A stretch of DNA of 64,000 nt from JAUIJL01 sp965366625. GTDB taxonomy: Bacteria > Acidobacteriota > Thermoanaerobaculia > Multivoradales > J023. Each line of letters begins with the position of its first letter. Position 1 is the first letter of the stretch. The position numbers were made by a program, and so were the translations under genes. Shown piece by piece: positions 15,950 to 24,890 of this stretch. Under the pieces are notes generated by a model. The model ran no database searches. It saw nothing but the letters and a program-made list of their open reading frames with translations, and was not told the DNA's origin. The stretch covers positions 1 to 64,000 of the forward strand of contig CBDUGP010000028.1 in assembly GCA_965366625.1 (NCBI GenBank), given 5' to 3'.

Positions 15950-18724
15950 ATGCACCCAATTTCACGACAGACCCCCATCCTTCGACCATTTCTCACCTCG
16001 ATTCCCGTGGTTTCGACGATGTTATTGATACTAGTACTGCTCCTCGGTCTGGCTGGATCGGTTCTCGCGATCGGCCCGGCCCCAGCCGTTGTCGATGCCG
16101 CCGTTGAGGTCCCGTCCGACTTGGACGCCTTGAACTCGGCGAGCACCGGCGGCGTACGGGCTGTGGATAGATCATTGGCTCGATTGTCGACCCACAAGCG
16201 CCTGTTGATGATCGCCGCCCATCCCGATGACGAAGATACTTTTGTCCTCGCCCACGTGGCTTCCGCCGGCGGTGAGGCTGCGTATTTGTCATTGTCCCGC
16301 GGTGACGGTGGCCAAAACCTCATCGGCTCGGAACTCGGTGAGGGCTTGGGGCTGTTGCGCTCGCGGGAGCTCGAAGCCGCCCGTCGGATCGATGGCGCCA
16401 GGCAGTACTTCACCCGCGCTTTCGACTTCGGTTATACCCGATCCCTCGACGAGACTTTCGAGCGCTGGCCACGGGAAATCTTGATGCAGGACGCACGAAA
16501 TGTCTTCCGGCGTTTCAAACCCCAGGTTGTGGTGGCGGTGTTCCCACCCGATTCGAGGGCCGGTCACGGTCAGCACCAAGCCTCGGCAGTTGTGGCGGAA
16601 GAGCTGTTCAAAGAGATGTCCGCGGATCCTTCGCTGCCCTGGAGGGTCGATAGTTTCTATCGGGCAAGCTGGTGGAATCCCACGGCGGCGACCCTAGAGG
16701 TGGATCTCGGGCGGGTCGATCCGCTCACCGGCCGCTCGACGTTCCAAACCGCGCTCGAAAGCCGGAGCCGTCACCGCTGCCAGGACATGGGATTCGAGCA
16801 ACCCCCGGGTAGCGCCACTGCCGGTCTGATTTGGCAGGGCGGAAGCTCCGTCGAGCCGCCCCAAGAACTCTTCGGCGAATCCGATACCCGTCTCGCGGCC
16901 ATCGCAGCCCCGCTGCTCGCAACCCCCGAAGGGCGCGAGCTGGGCCTCAACGTCGAGCGTTCCTTAGACCGGGTATCGACCCTCGCCGAAGAGACCCGAG
17001 CGGCTTTGGTGCCCGCCCGTTTAGAAGCCACCGTGCCCCCGTTGTTGGAAATCGTGCGAATCTTGGATCGGCTGCGCTCGGAAACCGCCCCCCAAGCCGA
17101 CGAACCAGGGGCGGCCGAGTTCGACCAACGGCGGGCGATCGTGCACGAGTTGATCGTCGAAAAATTGGCCGTCGCCCGCCGTGGACTGTCGGCGGCGGCC
17201 GGCTTCGTGGTGGACGCGATCACCGATCGCGACCGCTTGGTGCCCGGGGAAACCGTCGACGTCCGGTCACTCTTCTGGAGCAGCGGTGCGGTAGAGGTTG
17301 AGGATCTCGAGATCGAGGTGGCCGGGCAGGGAGCTTGGCGGTTGGTTTCGAGCCGACCTGCCGAGCCCGCCTCAGGTCGATTCAAGGTCGAGGTCACGGA
17401 CGAGAGAGTGCTGACGGTAGAGGTGCCCGAGCATGCGCAGCTTTCCGTACCGTATTTTCTTCGTCGGCCGAAAGTCGGAGATCTCTATCCTTGGCCCGAG
17501 GGGGAGCCCGAACTGCACACTCGCCCCTTTGAAACGCCGCCGTTGAGTTTGGTGTTTCGAGGCAAGCTGCAAGGGGTGCCAATGGAATGGCGACGCGAGG
17601 TGGTCTACCGATATCGCGACCAAGCCTTGGGAGAGGTCCGTCGGCCGTTACAAGTCGTGCCGGCCCTTGAGGTGAGTCTCGATCGAGACCTCGCGGTTCG
17701 ACCCCTGGTCCCGGGCCCGGGCGCTTCGGACGGCATCACCCTGAACGACATCCATTTGAACGACATCCATTTGAAGGTGGATCTGGTGCGCAATCAGGGA
17801 CCGGAGCTCAAGGGGCATTTGAAGATCGAGGCCCCCGCAGGGTGGTCGTTCCCGGAATCCGTGCCTTTCGAGCTCGTCGGCCCTCGGGGTCAGCGCCAAG
17901 GGCTCGAAATCAAGATCCAACCGCCATCGGACCTCGGGCCCGGGAGCTACCCGATTACGCTCTCTGTGGACGGGGCAGTAGGTCGTTCCCTTCAGCGGAT
18001 CGAATACGAACACATTCGCCCCGTGGCGCGGCCGAGCACGGCTCGCCTGACGGTGCGAGCGGCGCCGATCCAGCTGCCGCAGGTCCGGCGGGTGGCCTAC
18101 GTCCGCGGTGCGTCGGACCGCGTGCCTGAGATGTTGATGGAAATCGGCCTGCCCCTAGAGCTGCTCACGGCCGAGCAACTCTTGCTCGAAGATCTCGACC
18201 GCTTCGACGCCGTGGTCATCGGCAGCCGCGCGTTTGAAATCGAGCCGACCCTGGCCAAGGCCAATGGACGCCTGCTGAGCTTCGCCCGCTCGGGCGGCAC
18301 GGTTTTGGTTCAATACCAGCAATATCAATACGTCCAGGGAGGTTTCGCACCCTTTGCCTTCGACATCCAGCGCCCCCACGATCGTGTGACCGACGAAACC
18401 GCGACGGTCCGGCTGCTGCAACCGGATCACCCCTTGCTCAACACCCCCAACGTCATTTCAGAGTCGGATTGGCAGGGCTGGGTACAAGAAAGAGGTCTCT
18501 ATTTCGCCGGCACATGGGGCCCCGAATGGACACCCCTGCTGGCCATGTCCGACCCGATCGGCGACCCGGGAGGCGCGGAAAAAGAAGGCGCGCTCCTGGT
18601 GGCCGACATGGGCGAGGGTCGTTACATTTACACCGGATTGGCCTTCTTCCGTCAGCTGCCGGCGGGGGTGCCGGGGGCCTACCGCTTGTTCGTCAACCTG
18701 CTGACGCCGAGGGCGGATGGCTAA
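15950..18724 (+). CDS. secreted PIG-L family deacetylase with long C-terminal extension
   Basis: The 924-residue protein has an N-terminal hydrophobic signal (MLLILVLLLGLAGSVLA; ATG 16019 is an alternative start). The PIG-L/LmbE zinc motif AHPDDED is at about residues 88-94, followed by LSLSRGDGGQN and the HGQHQASAVVAEE zinc-histidine segment near 205. These enzymes hydrolyse N-acetyl groups from GlcNAc-type substrates. Beyond about residue 420 come beta-rich domains. The last 230 residues (from RRVAYVRGASDRVPEMLMEIGL) resemble a glutamine-amidotransferase-like fold used as a binding module, with AVVIGSRAFE and GRLLSFARSGGTVLVQYQQ. A 15-bp perfect duplication (17742-17771) gives NDIHLNDIHL. 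The ATP-grasp gene follows at 30 bp. The substrate is unknown. Confidence 0.85.
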   Translation: MHPISRQTPILRPFLTSIPVVSTMLLILVLLLGLAGSVLAIGPAPAVVDAAVEVPSDLDALNSASTGGVRAVDRSLARLSTHKRLLMIAAHPDDEDTFVLAHVASAGGEAAYLSLSRGDGGQNLIGSELGEGLGLLRSRELEAARRIDGARQYFTRAFDFGYTRSLDETFERWPREILMQDARNVFRRFKPQVVVAVFPPDSRAGHGQHQASAVVAEELFKEMSADPSLPWRVDSFYRASWWNPTAATLEVDLGRVDPLTGRSTFQTALESRSRHRCQDMGFEQPPGSATAGLIWQGGSSVEPPQELFGESDTRLAAIAAPLLATPEGRELGLNVERSLDRVSTLAEETRAALVPARLEATVPPLLEIVRILDRLRSETAPQADEPGAAEFDQRRAIVHELIVEKLAVARRGLSAAAGFVVDAITDRDRLVPGETVDVRSLFWSSGAVEVEDLEIEVAGQGAWRLVSSRPAEPASGRFKVEVTDERVLTVEVPEHAQLSVPYFLRRPKVGDLYPWPEGEPELHTRPFETPPLSLVFRGKLQGVPMEWRREVVYRYRDQALGEVRRPLQVVPALEVSLDRDLAVRPLVPGPGASDGITLNDIHLNDIHLKVDLVRNQGPELKGHLKIEAPAGWSFPESVPFELVGPRGQRQGLEIKIQPPSDLGPGSYPITLSVDGAVGRSLQRIEYEHIRPVARPSTARLTVRAAPIQLPQVRRVAYVRGASDRVPEMLMEIGLPLELLTAEQLLLEDLDRFDAVVIGSRAFEIEPTLAKANGRLLSFARSGGTVLVQYQQYQYVQGGFAPFAFDIQRPHDRVTDETATVRLLQPDHPLLNTPNVISESDWQGWVQERGLYFAGTWGPEWTPLLAMSDPIGDPGGAEKEGALLVADMGEGRYIYTGLAFFRQLPAGVPGAYRLFVNLLTPRADG

Positions 18725-18754
18725 TTTGACGGAGCCGTTTCAAAGGGAGCCTAC

Positions 18755-19621
18755 ATGCGCAGCTGTGCCTTGCTGACCATCGAAAATCTCGACGGCTACA
18801 TCTTCGATGACGACCTGCTGCTCGAGCCACTCGAACGGCTCGGATTTCGGGTCGAGAGCGTGCCTTGGCGCGCGACCGACGTGGATTGGAAGCAATTCGA
18901 CGCGGTGATCGTGCGTACCACGTGGGACTATACAAAGTATCCGGAACTCTTCATCAAAGCCTTGGAGGGCATACATCGCTCCGGGACCCGACTCGAAAAT
19001 CCGTTGGAGCTGATCCGATGGAATCTCTCCAAAACCTACCTTCGCGATTTGGAGCAGCGGGGCTTGCCCGTGGTGCCGACCACGTGGTCGCGGGGAGCGA
19101 GCCTCGAACAGCTGGAAGCATGGTGGCAGCACTTCGGCGAGTTGGTGGTCAAACCGGTGATCAGCGCCAGTGCCAACGACACCTATCGCATCTCCTCCAA
19201 AACCTCGCGTGTTGACTTGGCAGAAATTGCCGGCCGCTTCGTGGATCGCGACTTGATGGTCCAACCCTTCATTCGCTCAGTCGTCGACGAAGGAGAGACC
19301 TCGGTGTTCTTTTTCGGCGGGGCTTTCAGCCATGCTGTCCTCAAATCTCCCAAGATCGAGGACTTTCGGGTCCAGGAAGAGCACGGGGGGCTGATCCGCA
19401 AAATCGAACCGTCGGAGGAAGTTCTGGCGTTAGGCCAAAGAGTCTTGGCGGCATTGGACCCGGCACCTCTCTATGCACGCATCGACTTCGTGCGTCACGA
19501 CGGTCGCTGGCTGTTGATGGAAGTAGAGCTGATCGAGCCGTCCCTCTACCTGCGCTACGATCCAGCGTCGGCCGGCCGTTTTGCCGACGCCCTGCATGCC
19601 GCTCTCGTCGTGGGAGCCTGA
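18755..19621 (+). CDS. ATP-grasp domain protein
   Basis: The 288-residue protein has the ATP-grasp order. An N-terminal pre-ATP domain (about 1-95) includes VDWKQFDAVIVRTTWDY. The nucleotide clamp begins at GLPVVPTTWSR, with LVVKPVISASANDTYRI near 130-146. The metal site lies at ARIDFVRHDGRWLLMEVELIEPSLYLRYDP near 243-272, whose E-x-E-x-x-x-P pattern coordinates Mg-ATP. Relatives include the COG0189 group and the DcsG ligase, which form amide bonds between a carboxylate and an amine. It sits 30 bp after the PIG-L gene on the same strand, so a linked role is possible; nothing in the sequence fixes the substrate. Confidence 0.8.
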   Translation: MRSCALLTIENLDGYIFDDDLLLEPLERLGFRVESVPWRATDVDWKQFDAVIVRTTWDYTKYPELFIKALEGIHRSGTRLENPLELIRWNLSKTYLRDLEQRGLPVVPTTWSRGASLEQLEAWWQHFGELVVKPVISASANDTYRISSKTSRVDLAEIAGRFVDRDLMVQPFIRSVVDEGETSVFFFGGAFSHAVLKSPKIEDFRVQEEHGGLIRKIEPSEEVLALGQRVLAALDPAPLYARIDFVRHDGRWLLMEVELIEPSLYLRYDPASAGRFADALHAALVVGA

Positions 19622-19662
19622 CCCTCATTCGCTCGAAGTGACCCACGAAACGCCGACGGACG

Positions 19663-19690
19663 CGCCCACGGAATCAATTTCGAGGAACCG
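19663..19690 (+). repeat. degenerate 27-bp hairpin repeat
   Basis: It reads cgcccacggaatcaatttcg then agg. It resembles the better copy at 19709 (cgccacgg, then aataaatt, then ccgagg) with an extra C and a weakened right arm. Confidence 0.45.
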
Positions 19691-19708
19691 ATTTCGTTCG
19701 ATCCACCG

Positions 19709-19735
19709 CGCCACGGAATAAATTCCGAGGCTACC
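19709..19735 (+). repeat. 27-bp hairpin repeat, type A
   Basis: The unit is cgccacgg, aataaatt, ccgaggctacc. The inner part ggaataaattcc can fold as a short hairpin. The reverse complement of the copies at 19970, 20132 and 49942 has the same outer arms but the centre gctgaagc or gctaaagc, so the stem is kept while the bases change. Confidence 0.6.
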
Positions 19736-19850
19736 CTTGCCTTGTCCCTTTGGGACGGCCCGGAAAGGCACCGCTGTCTCAGCCTAGCCGGCCCCGCCAA
19801 AGGGCAAGATCTTCCTGGGTTGGGCTGGCTAAGAACCTGGTCGGTGATGG

Positions 19851-19999
19851 GGGGACCCAACGCCACGGAATTAACTCCGAAGCGGGGACGCCTCCGACGG
19901 CCCAGGTTTTGCCTCCTGCGAAAGGCGCCCGGAAGAAATGCAGGGCAGCCCCGCCAGGGGCAAGGCCAAGGTAGCCTCGGGCTTCAGCCCGTGGCGCGG
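19851..19999 (+). repeat. 149-bp direct repeat, copy 1
   Basis: It begins ggggacccaacgccacggaa and ends gcttcagcccgtggcgcgg. The identical sequence recurs at 20013-20161 (period 162 bp), with no difference noticed over 149 bases. It includes a type-A-like module at 19861 and a type-B module at 19970-19996. The flanks also resemble one another (tgggctggctaag, aacctggtcggtg), consistent with unequal exchange between repeats. Confidence 0.85.
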
Positions 20000-20012
20000 T
20001 TGGGCTGGCTAA

Positions 20013-20161
20013 GGGGACCCAACGCCACGGAATTAACTCCGAAGCGGGGACGCCTCCGACGGCCCAGGTTTTGCCTCCTGCGAAAGGCGCCCGGAAGAAA
20101 TGCAGGGCAGCCCCGCCAGGGGCAAGGCCAAGGTAGCCTCGGGCTTCAGCCCGTGGCGCGG
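20013..20161 (+). repeat. 149-bp direct repeat, copy 2
   Basis: This is the second copy of the repeat beginning ggggacccaacgccacggaa. It contains the type-B hairpin at 20132-20158 (ggtagcctcgggcttcagcc, then cgtggcg). The lack of divergence from the first copy argues for a recent duplication. Confidence 0.85.
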
Positions 20162-20415
20162 CTGGTGGTCGCTAAGAACCTGGTCGGTGGACCCACCTAG
20201 GGGGTCAAGACGAAAAAATGGCGGCGACTCTGCATCGCTCCCCGAATGCAGAATTTTTTTGACGGGTTTTTGGCGTGTCCTCCGCCGATTCCATTACGCG
20301 GACAGCTTGGTCAGCCTCGGGATCGCCTGCCCCTTGTCGGTCCCGAAGGCCCCTTCTAGCCCTGGGTGAGTGGTGTGGGTCCGCGGCACGTTCCGCCCTC
20401 GATTGGAGCCCCGTC

Positions 20416-23400
20416 ATGAGACCCCTGCGTTTCTTAGTTTTCTTCGTTCTCTTAGCCCTACCGGGCTTAGCCGCCGCCGACAATTCCCTTTGCGGTTGCG
20501 ACACCCGTTACGACAACTTTTGTTATTACCTGTTCAAGCCGAACGGTTGTGGTGCCACGTCTCCCTATGGCGTTTGCGATCTCAACGGTGACGGCAACCT
20601 CGCCGATGCCGACTGGGATGCCGGCTGGTTTGCCTACCAGGCGGAATGCGACGGCAAATGCCAATGCTTGCAAGGCATTGATGCCTTGGGCCGACCCATC
20701 AGCCCGGACAACGCCAATTGCGGCACCAAGGTCTGTGGTCTAAACGACGAGGTCTTCGAATGTCGGCAGGACGTGGGCTGGACTAAAATCGGTCGTTGCA
20801 GCGATTGCCGGTGCCCCAATGGAATCGACCAAAACAACCGAGCGATTCCGGTGGAGCTCACCTTCTGCGGCTATGAAACCTGTGGCAATAGCGGTCGCAG
20901 ATGGCGATGTAGTCCCAGCGGGAGCGGCGCACAGTGGGTGGATATCGGATCGTGCGGCGATGCTCCGCCCACCGATCCGCCGCCCACTGACCCGCCGCCC
21001 ACCGATCCGCCGCCTACCGATCCGCCGCCTACCGATCCGCCGAGCGATCCCGACATCACCCTCAACACCGGCCCGAACGCCAAGTTCGGCACCAACTCGG
21101 CCATGTGGATCCAACATCCGTCCAGCGAGCTGGCCGATCTCAACGTCGGCGATGCCAAGAATCTCGGCTTCCACTTGGCAACCCTCGGCGAGGTGGACGA
21201 CTCGGCGAATCCCGCCGACAAAGTCATCCCGATGATCGAAGCCGCCCATCAGAGGGGCGTGATCCCCATTTTGCGCTTGTGCGTGGCCGAAGCGTATTGC
21301 GCCTATACCGATCATCCCGAGCGGGTGGTGAGCCTGATCGACTCGATCTTGAGCTCCGGCCGGGTGCACGAGCGGTTCTACGTCATCGCCGGACCCAACG
21401 AGCCGCCCCGGGAGCGCTGGATGTACAGCTCTTCTTACATTCCCGATCCCGAGCCCGGTCAGTTCTTCACACCGGACGATATCGCGACCATCGCCAACGA
21501 CATGAAGCGGTTCTCCGACGTGATCGTGAAAGCCTACGGCAACCACCACCAGGTGAAGCTCCTGAGCCCTGTTTTTGATTGCCACAATCCGTACACCCCA
21601 TCGTTGATTCGGTCATTGGCGGCGGACCAAGAGTTCGATTTCCATGACTTTGACGGTGTCGGCGTCAACTCGTACAACCTGCACGGATATCTGGCTACCC
21701 GCTATTTCAACTGGTGCCGCAGCTACCTGAAAAGATACACCGGCACCATGACTTACAATTATTTTCAAACCGAGACCGGGATGTTCGAGACGCGGCTCGA
21801 AGCCGACGACGGCAACGCCATTCCCAGATCTCAAGGGTTGGACAATTTGCGGCGCTATTTCTCCGTGGTTCGGCGCGAGTCGCAGTTACGGGCCAGTCTG
21901 CTCTTCAACGGCAATGCACGCAGCCACGACGACGATTACGACTACAACGAGATCAGCTCCAGCGAGTGGGATTATGTGCTCACGGACTGCGGCACGAATT
22001 GCCCGAGCGGCCATTCCATGAGTCTCGAAGTCGGCCTCGACGGATTCGATGGGGCCAGCCCCCTTCTGGTCGGACCGTCAACGTTGGAGAAAAGCGGCGG
22101 CAGCCCTTGGGGACCGAATCTGACCCATGGATCCCACGCCTCCAACCCGATACCCAACAACGACACGCTAGGGGATAGCTTCGGCGTCTATTCCCCCGGA
22201 GAGGGTGAGCTGCTGGAACAGCTGTTGAGTGATCGCTACGAGGACGGACGCCTTTACACCTTCCGTAGCGTCGCCGTAGGCAGCGAGCTTCGTAGCGGCG
22301 CGTTGCCCTACGTGCTCGGTTATGCCGCGGTCGACGACGACCCGACCAGCTTCCAGATGCTGACCGCCGCCGTGGTGGACCTCGACGGCCATACGACTTG
22401 GATCGAGACCGACGGCGTCGGCTGGGCGACGGCCGAGAGCGGCCCGGAAATCGGCCGCCAGATCATGATCCGCTTCGGCGACGATGCCCAGGGTGGACGG
22501 GGCGAGGTGTGGGTCGATCAGGTGGAGGTGATCTCTTCGCTCTTCACCCCCGATCCGCCGACATCCCTGGTGGCGGCTTTCGCGACCGATCCCGATCTGG
22601 GCGTTGCGCCCCTGACCGTCACTTTCACCGACACGTCCATCGCCCGAGGCACAGACATCACTTCTTGGGCCTGGGATTTCGACGGCGACGGCACCGTCGA
22701 TCATACGTCGACCGATCCCGAGAATCCGGGCGGCACCTTCACCTTCAACGAAATCGGGCAATACACTCCGACTCTGACGGTGACCGACGGCCAATTGGAG
22801 CACACAGCGCGTTATTCGAACCACATTTGGGCCACCCCCACTCCGAGCTTGGATGTGACGTTTACCGCCGGCTCGACGGTTGGCACGGCGCCGTTTAACG
22901 TCGCCTTCAAGGACACCTCAACGGTCCTCGGCGGGCATATCGCCGATCGACTTTGGGATTTCGACGGCGACGGCACGGCCGATAAGAATGAGGTCCAGCC
23001 GACCCATACCTTTGAGCAGCCGGGGACTTACATCGTCACCTTGACGGTGACCACGGACGTCGGCCTGAGCGGAAGCGCGGAGCTGGCGGTGGAGGTGCAC
23101 GAGCTCGGGGGTAGCCAGGGAGCCACCCTGGGAGAGAGCTTCGACGACGGGGCGAGCCTCGCCCATTGGTCGACCCCGGGGATCATCGCCCACGACAGCG
23201 GCAGCCTGCGCCTCGATGCCGCCGCGGCACTCGATCTCTACTCCCCGTACCTCGTGCCGGCGGTCTCGGCCGACGACCTCTACCTGGCCTACCAGGTGCG
23301 CACCGACGGCGGCGCCCTGCCCGGAGTCGAGTTGGAGCTCTATGACGAAGGCTTCAACGCCTTTAAGCGTGTGACGCCGTTCTCCACCGACGCTCGTGAT

Positions 23401-24153
23401 GTCCACGGAATTTGGGGTCCGGAGCGGACGGCGGGCTTCTATGTGGACGACGAGTATTGGATCTCCGGCACTCCCCATGTACCCGCGTACCTGCGGGTGG
23501 TTTTTTCCGCCGACGCCGGCTCGACCTGGATCGACAATGTTTGGCTGTCGACCCACCAACGACCGGAGGCGCGCATCATTACCTACCGAGGCGGCGAAGT
23601 GGGTGAGATCCAAATCCTCGACGCAACGGGCAGCTATGACCCCGACGACGGCGCCCTCTCGTACCGCTGGTGGCAAGTCTCCGGACCGTCGGCACCCGTG
23701 CTCGGTACCGAGCAGGAGCTGGCCCAGATCCCACGAGAGCTGGAGGAGACGGGCACAGTGCGCGTGGCCCTACAGGTGACCGACGCCCACGGTGCGCCCA
23801 GCCTGGTGGTGGAGAAGGACGTTCTGACGGTGGTGCCGGCCGGAACGGACGTGCAGTGCGAGATCACCGATTCCAGCGCTTGGAGCGACAGCTTCCTGCT
23901 GGACACGGTGACGATCACCAACCACTCGTCGACGCCGACTTCGGGCTGGCAGATGGTGCTCACCTTCCCGCATCCGGTGAGCGGCATCGACCTCTGGAAC
24001 GGCCACTGGACCCTGTCGAGCGACGGCCGGGTGTTGACCGTCACCAACAAGAGCTGGAACGGCAACATCGATCCGGGAGAGTCGGAGACCTTCGGCCTCG
24101 AAGGCGACCACGGTGGCACCTTCACCGATCCGACCTGCGTTTCCGTCCCATAG
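20416..24153 (+). CDS. large modular secreted glycosidase, clan GH-A type
   Basis: Start at ATG 20416 has GGAG eight bases upstream and yields 1245 residues beginning with a signal peptide (residues 1-22, MRPLRFLVFFVLLALPGLAA). Next comes a Cys-rich region with a single dockerin/EF-hand-like loop (DLNGDGNLADADWDAGW) and two similar Cys modules. A TDPPP linker of five 15-bp units follows (20971-21045). The catalytic part (about 215-560) looks like a TIM barrel: E329 in AGPNEPP and E453 in FQTETGMF fit the acid/base and nucleophile of clan GH-A. Two PKD domains follow (about 715-880; SWAWDFDGDG and RLWDFDGDGTADKN), then a beta module and another PKD-like domain. The last 100 residues resemble CBM2 (TSGWQMVLTFPHPVSGIDLW). 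It would act outside the cell on a plant-type polysaccharide; the GH family number is not certain. Confidence 0.85.
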   Translation: MRPLRFLVFFVLLALPGLAAADNSLCGCDTRYDNFCYYLFKPNGCGATSPYGVCDLNGDGNLADADWDAGWFAYQAECDGKCQCLQGIDALGRPISPDNANCGTKVCGLNDEVFECRQDVGWTKIGRCSDCRCPNGIDQNNRAIPVELTFCGYETCGNSGRRWRCSPSGSGAQWVDIGSCGDAPPTDPPPTDPPPTDPPPTDPPPTDPPSDPDITLNTGPNAKFGTNSAMWIQHPSSELADLNVGDAKNLGFHLATLGEVDDSANPADKVIPMIEAAHQRGVIPILRLCVAEAYCAYTDHPERVVSLIDSILSSGRVHERFYVIAGPNEPPRERWMYSSSYIPDPEPGQFFTPDDIATIANDMKRFSDVIVKAYGNHHQVKLLSPVFDCHNPYTPSLIRSLAADQEFDFHDFDGVGVNSYNLHGYLATRYFNWCRSYLKRYTGTMTYNYFQTETGMFETRLEADDGNAIPRSQGLDNLRRYFSVVRRESQLRASLLFNGNARSHDDDYDYNEISSSEWDYVLTDCGTNCPSGHSMSLEVGLDGFDGASPLLVGPSTLEKSGGSPWGPNLTHGSHASNPIPNNDTLGDSFGVYSPGEGELLEQLLSDRYEDGRLYTFRSVAVGSELRSGALPYVLGYAAVDDDPTSFQMLTAAVVDLDGHTTWIETDGVGWATAESGPEIGRQIMIRFGDDAQGGRGEVWVDQVEVISSLFTPDPPTSLVAAFATDPDLGVAPLTVTFTDTSIARGTDITSWAWDFDGDGTVDHTSTDPENPGGTFTFNEIGQYTPTLTVTDGQLEHTARYSNHIWATPTPSLDVTFTAGSTVGTAPFNVAFKDTSTVLGGHIADRLWDFDGDGTADKNEVQPTHTFEQPGTYIVTLTVTTDVGLSGSAELAVEVHELGGSQGATLGESFDDGASLAHWSTPGIIAHDSGSLRLDAAAALDLYSPYLVPAVSADDLYLAYQVRTDGGALPGVELELYDEGFNAFKRVTPFSTDARDVHGIWGPERTAGFYVDDEYWISGTPHVPAYLRVVFSADAGSTWIDNVWLSTHQRPEARIITYRGGEVGEIQILDATGSYDPDDGALSYRWWQVSGPSAPVLGTEQELAQIPRELEETGTVRVALQVTDAHGAPSLVVEKDVLTVVPAGTDVQCEITDSSAWSDSFLLDTVTITNHSSTPTSGWQMVLTFPHPVSGIDLWNGHWTLSSDGRVLTVTNKSWNGNIDPGESETFGLEGDHGGTFTDPTCVSVP

Positions 24154-24222
24154 TCGACAAACTCGGCCGCCGCCTAGAGTCCGGCCACTGTCCTCGCGAG
24201 CCTGTCAACGGGATGTAAGAAA

Positions 24223-24246
24223 GGGGCGGCCCCCGCGGGCCGCCCC
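24223..24246 (-). terminator. hairpin terminator between convergent genes
   Basis: A perfect 10-bp stem (GGGGCGGCCC with GGGCCGCCCC) closes a 4-base loop. Read on the minus strand the stem is followed by TTTCTTAC, giving a U-rich tail for the DUF488 transcript. On the plus strand there is no T run, so termination of the glycosidase transcript is less certain. Confidence 0.75.
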
Positions 24247-24295
24247 GACACCGACCGAAGGCCGCGGTTGGGCGCGAGGGATGCGCTTTTCCGGC

Positions 24296-24871
24296 TCAGA
24301 AGAGTGAGCTTTGGCCGCCGTCTGGGGGATAGGTCAGCACGCCGTTTTCGACCCTGGCTTCCGGGCTCAGCCGATGGATTTGGGTTTCTTCGGGTTTGAG
24401 CACGTGCACGACCTCGAAACCGTCGACGGTCAAGGCATCGCTGAGGAAGTAGCGGTGGCAGTGGCTGGGCTCGGCTTCGGCGCACATCACGGCTACGGGT
24501 ACTTTTCGGGCGGCACCTTTGATTCGCTCGAAGGCCAGCCGAAAGTCTTCGTCGACCATGTGGTCGGCGTATCCGCGAAATCCTTCATTTTTCAACCCGC
24601 CGTTGACCGAATCAGGCTTTGGCTCTCGATGGCCTCCGAGCTCGAGCTCGTGGATGTAGGCGATGCCGCGTAGCTGCAAGGAGACTGCCAGTGCCGGGCG
24701 ATTGTATTGAGGGTATCGCTTCGACGAAGGGTAGCGGCGTACATCCACCAAGACTCGGATTTGAAAAGCTTCGAGCTTGGCGATCAACAGCTCTACCGGT
24801 TTGTTGGAGTGCCCGACGGTGAAAACACGGGGGTTTCCGGAGGCGGCTTCGGCGGAGTCTTTGTAGATCAT
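24296..24871 (-). CDS. DUF488 family protein
   Basis: Start at ATG 24871 (191 residues, MIYKDSAEAAS) is preferred because the longer frame overlaps the antiporter gene. The family marks are FTVGHSNKPVELLIAKLEAF near 15-34, LVDVRRYPSSKRYPQYN near 40-56, and VAVMCAEAEPSHCHRYFLSD near 126-145 with the conserved C-x6-C-H-R. Members are small cytoplasmic proteins of unknown activity. The start codon has no strong ribosome site. It lies 20 bp after the stop of the CaCA antiporter on the same strand and may be co-transcribed with it. Confidence 0.85.
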   Translation of the reverse strand: MIYKDSAEAASGNPRVFTVGHSNKPVELLIAKLEAFQIRVLVDVRRYPSSKRYPQYNRPALAVSLQLRGIAYIHELELGGHREPKPDSVNGGLKNEGFRGYADHMVDEDFRLAFERIKGAARKVPVAVMCAEAEPSHCHRYFLSDALTVDGFEVVHVLKPEETQIHRLSPEARVENGVLTYPPDGGQSSLF

Positions 24872-24890
24872 GGTGGGTCGGAAGTTCGGA

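Larger units (their letters stand above)
19622..20415. other. gene-free spacer filled with dispersed hairpin repeats
   Basis: No convincing gene lies in these 794 bases. Open frames near 19742-20200 are repeat translations (for example one reads the same peptide twice). The region holds a 149-bp tandem duplication and four to six copies of a 27-bp hairpin module, described separately. The last 200 bases are AT-richer in patches (a run of T near 20250) and probably carry the promoter of the secreted glycosidase, but no clear -35/-10 pair was found. Confidence 0.7.

Noticed and set aside
15838..16413. N-terminal extension of the FHA protein frame
   Set aside because: It overlaps the divergent PIG-L gene, its composition is Ser/Arg/Ala-rich like a shadow frame, and a sound start exists at 15837.
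19742..20200. 152-residue open frame in the repeat cluster
   Set aside because: It translates the 149-bp repeat twice and has no independent support.
20253..20290. Candidate sigma-54 promoter before the glycosidase
   Set aside because: GG-N10-GC can be found (TTGGCGTGTCCTCCGCC) but the -12 box is poor and there are no tandem palindromes.
20971..21045. Possible CRISPR-like array in the glycosidase
   Set aside because: It is a TDPPP linker coding repeat without spacers.
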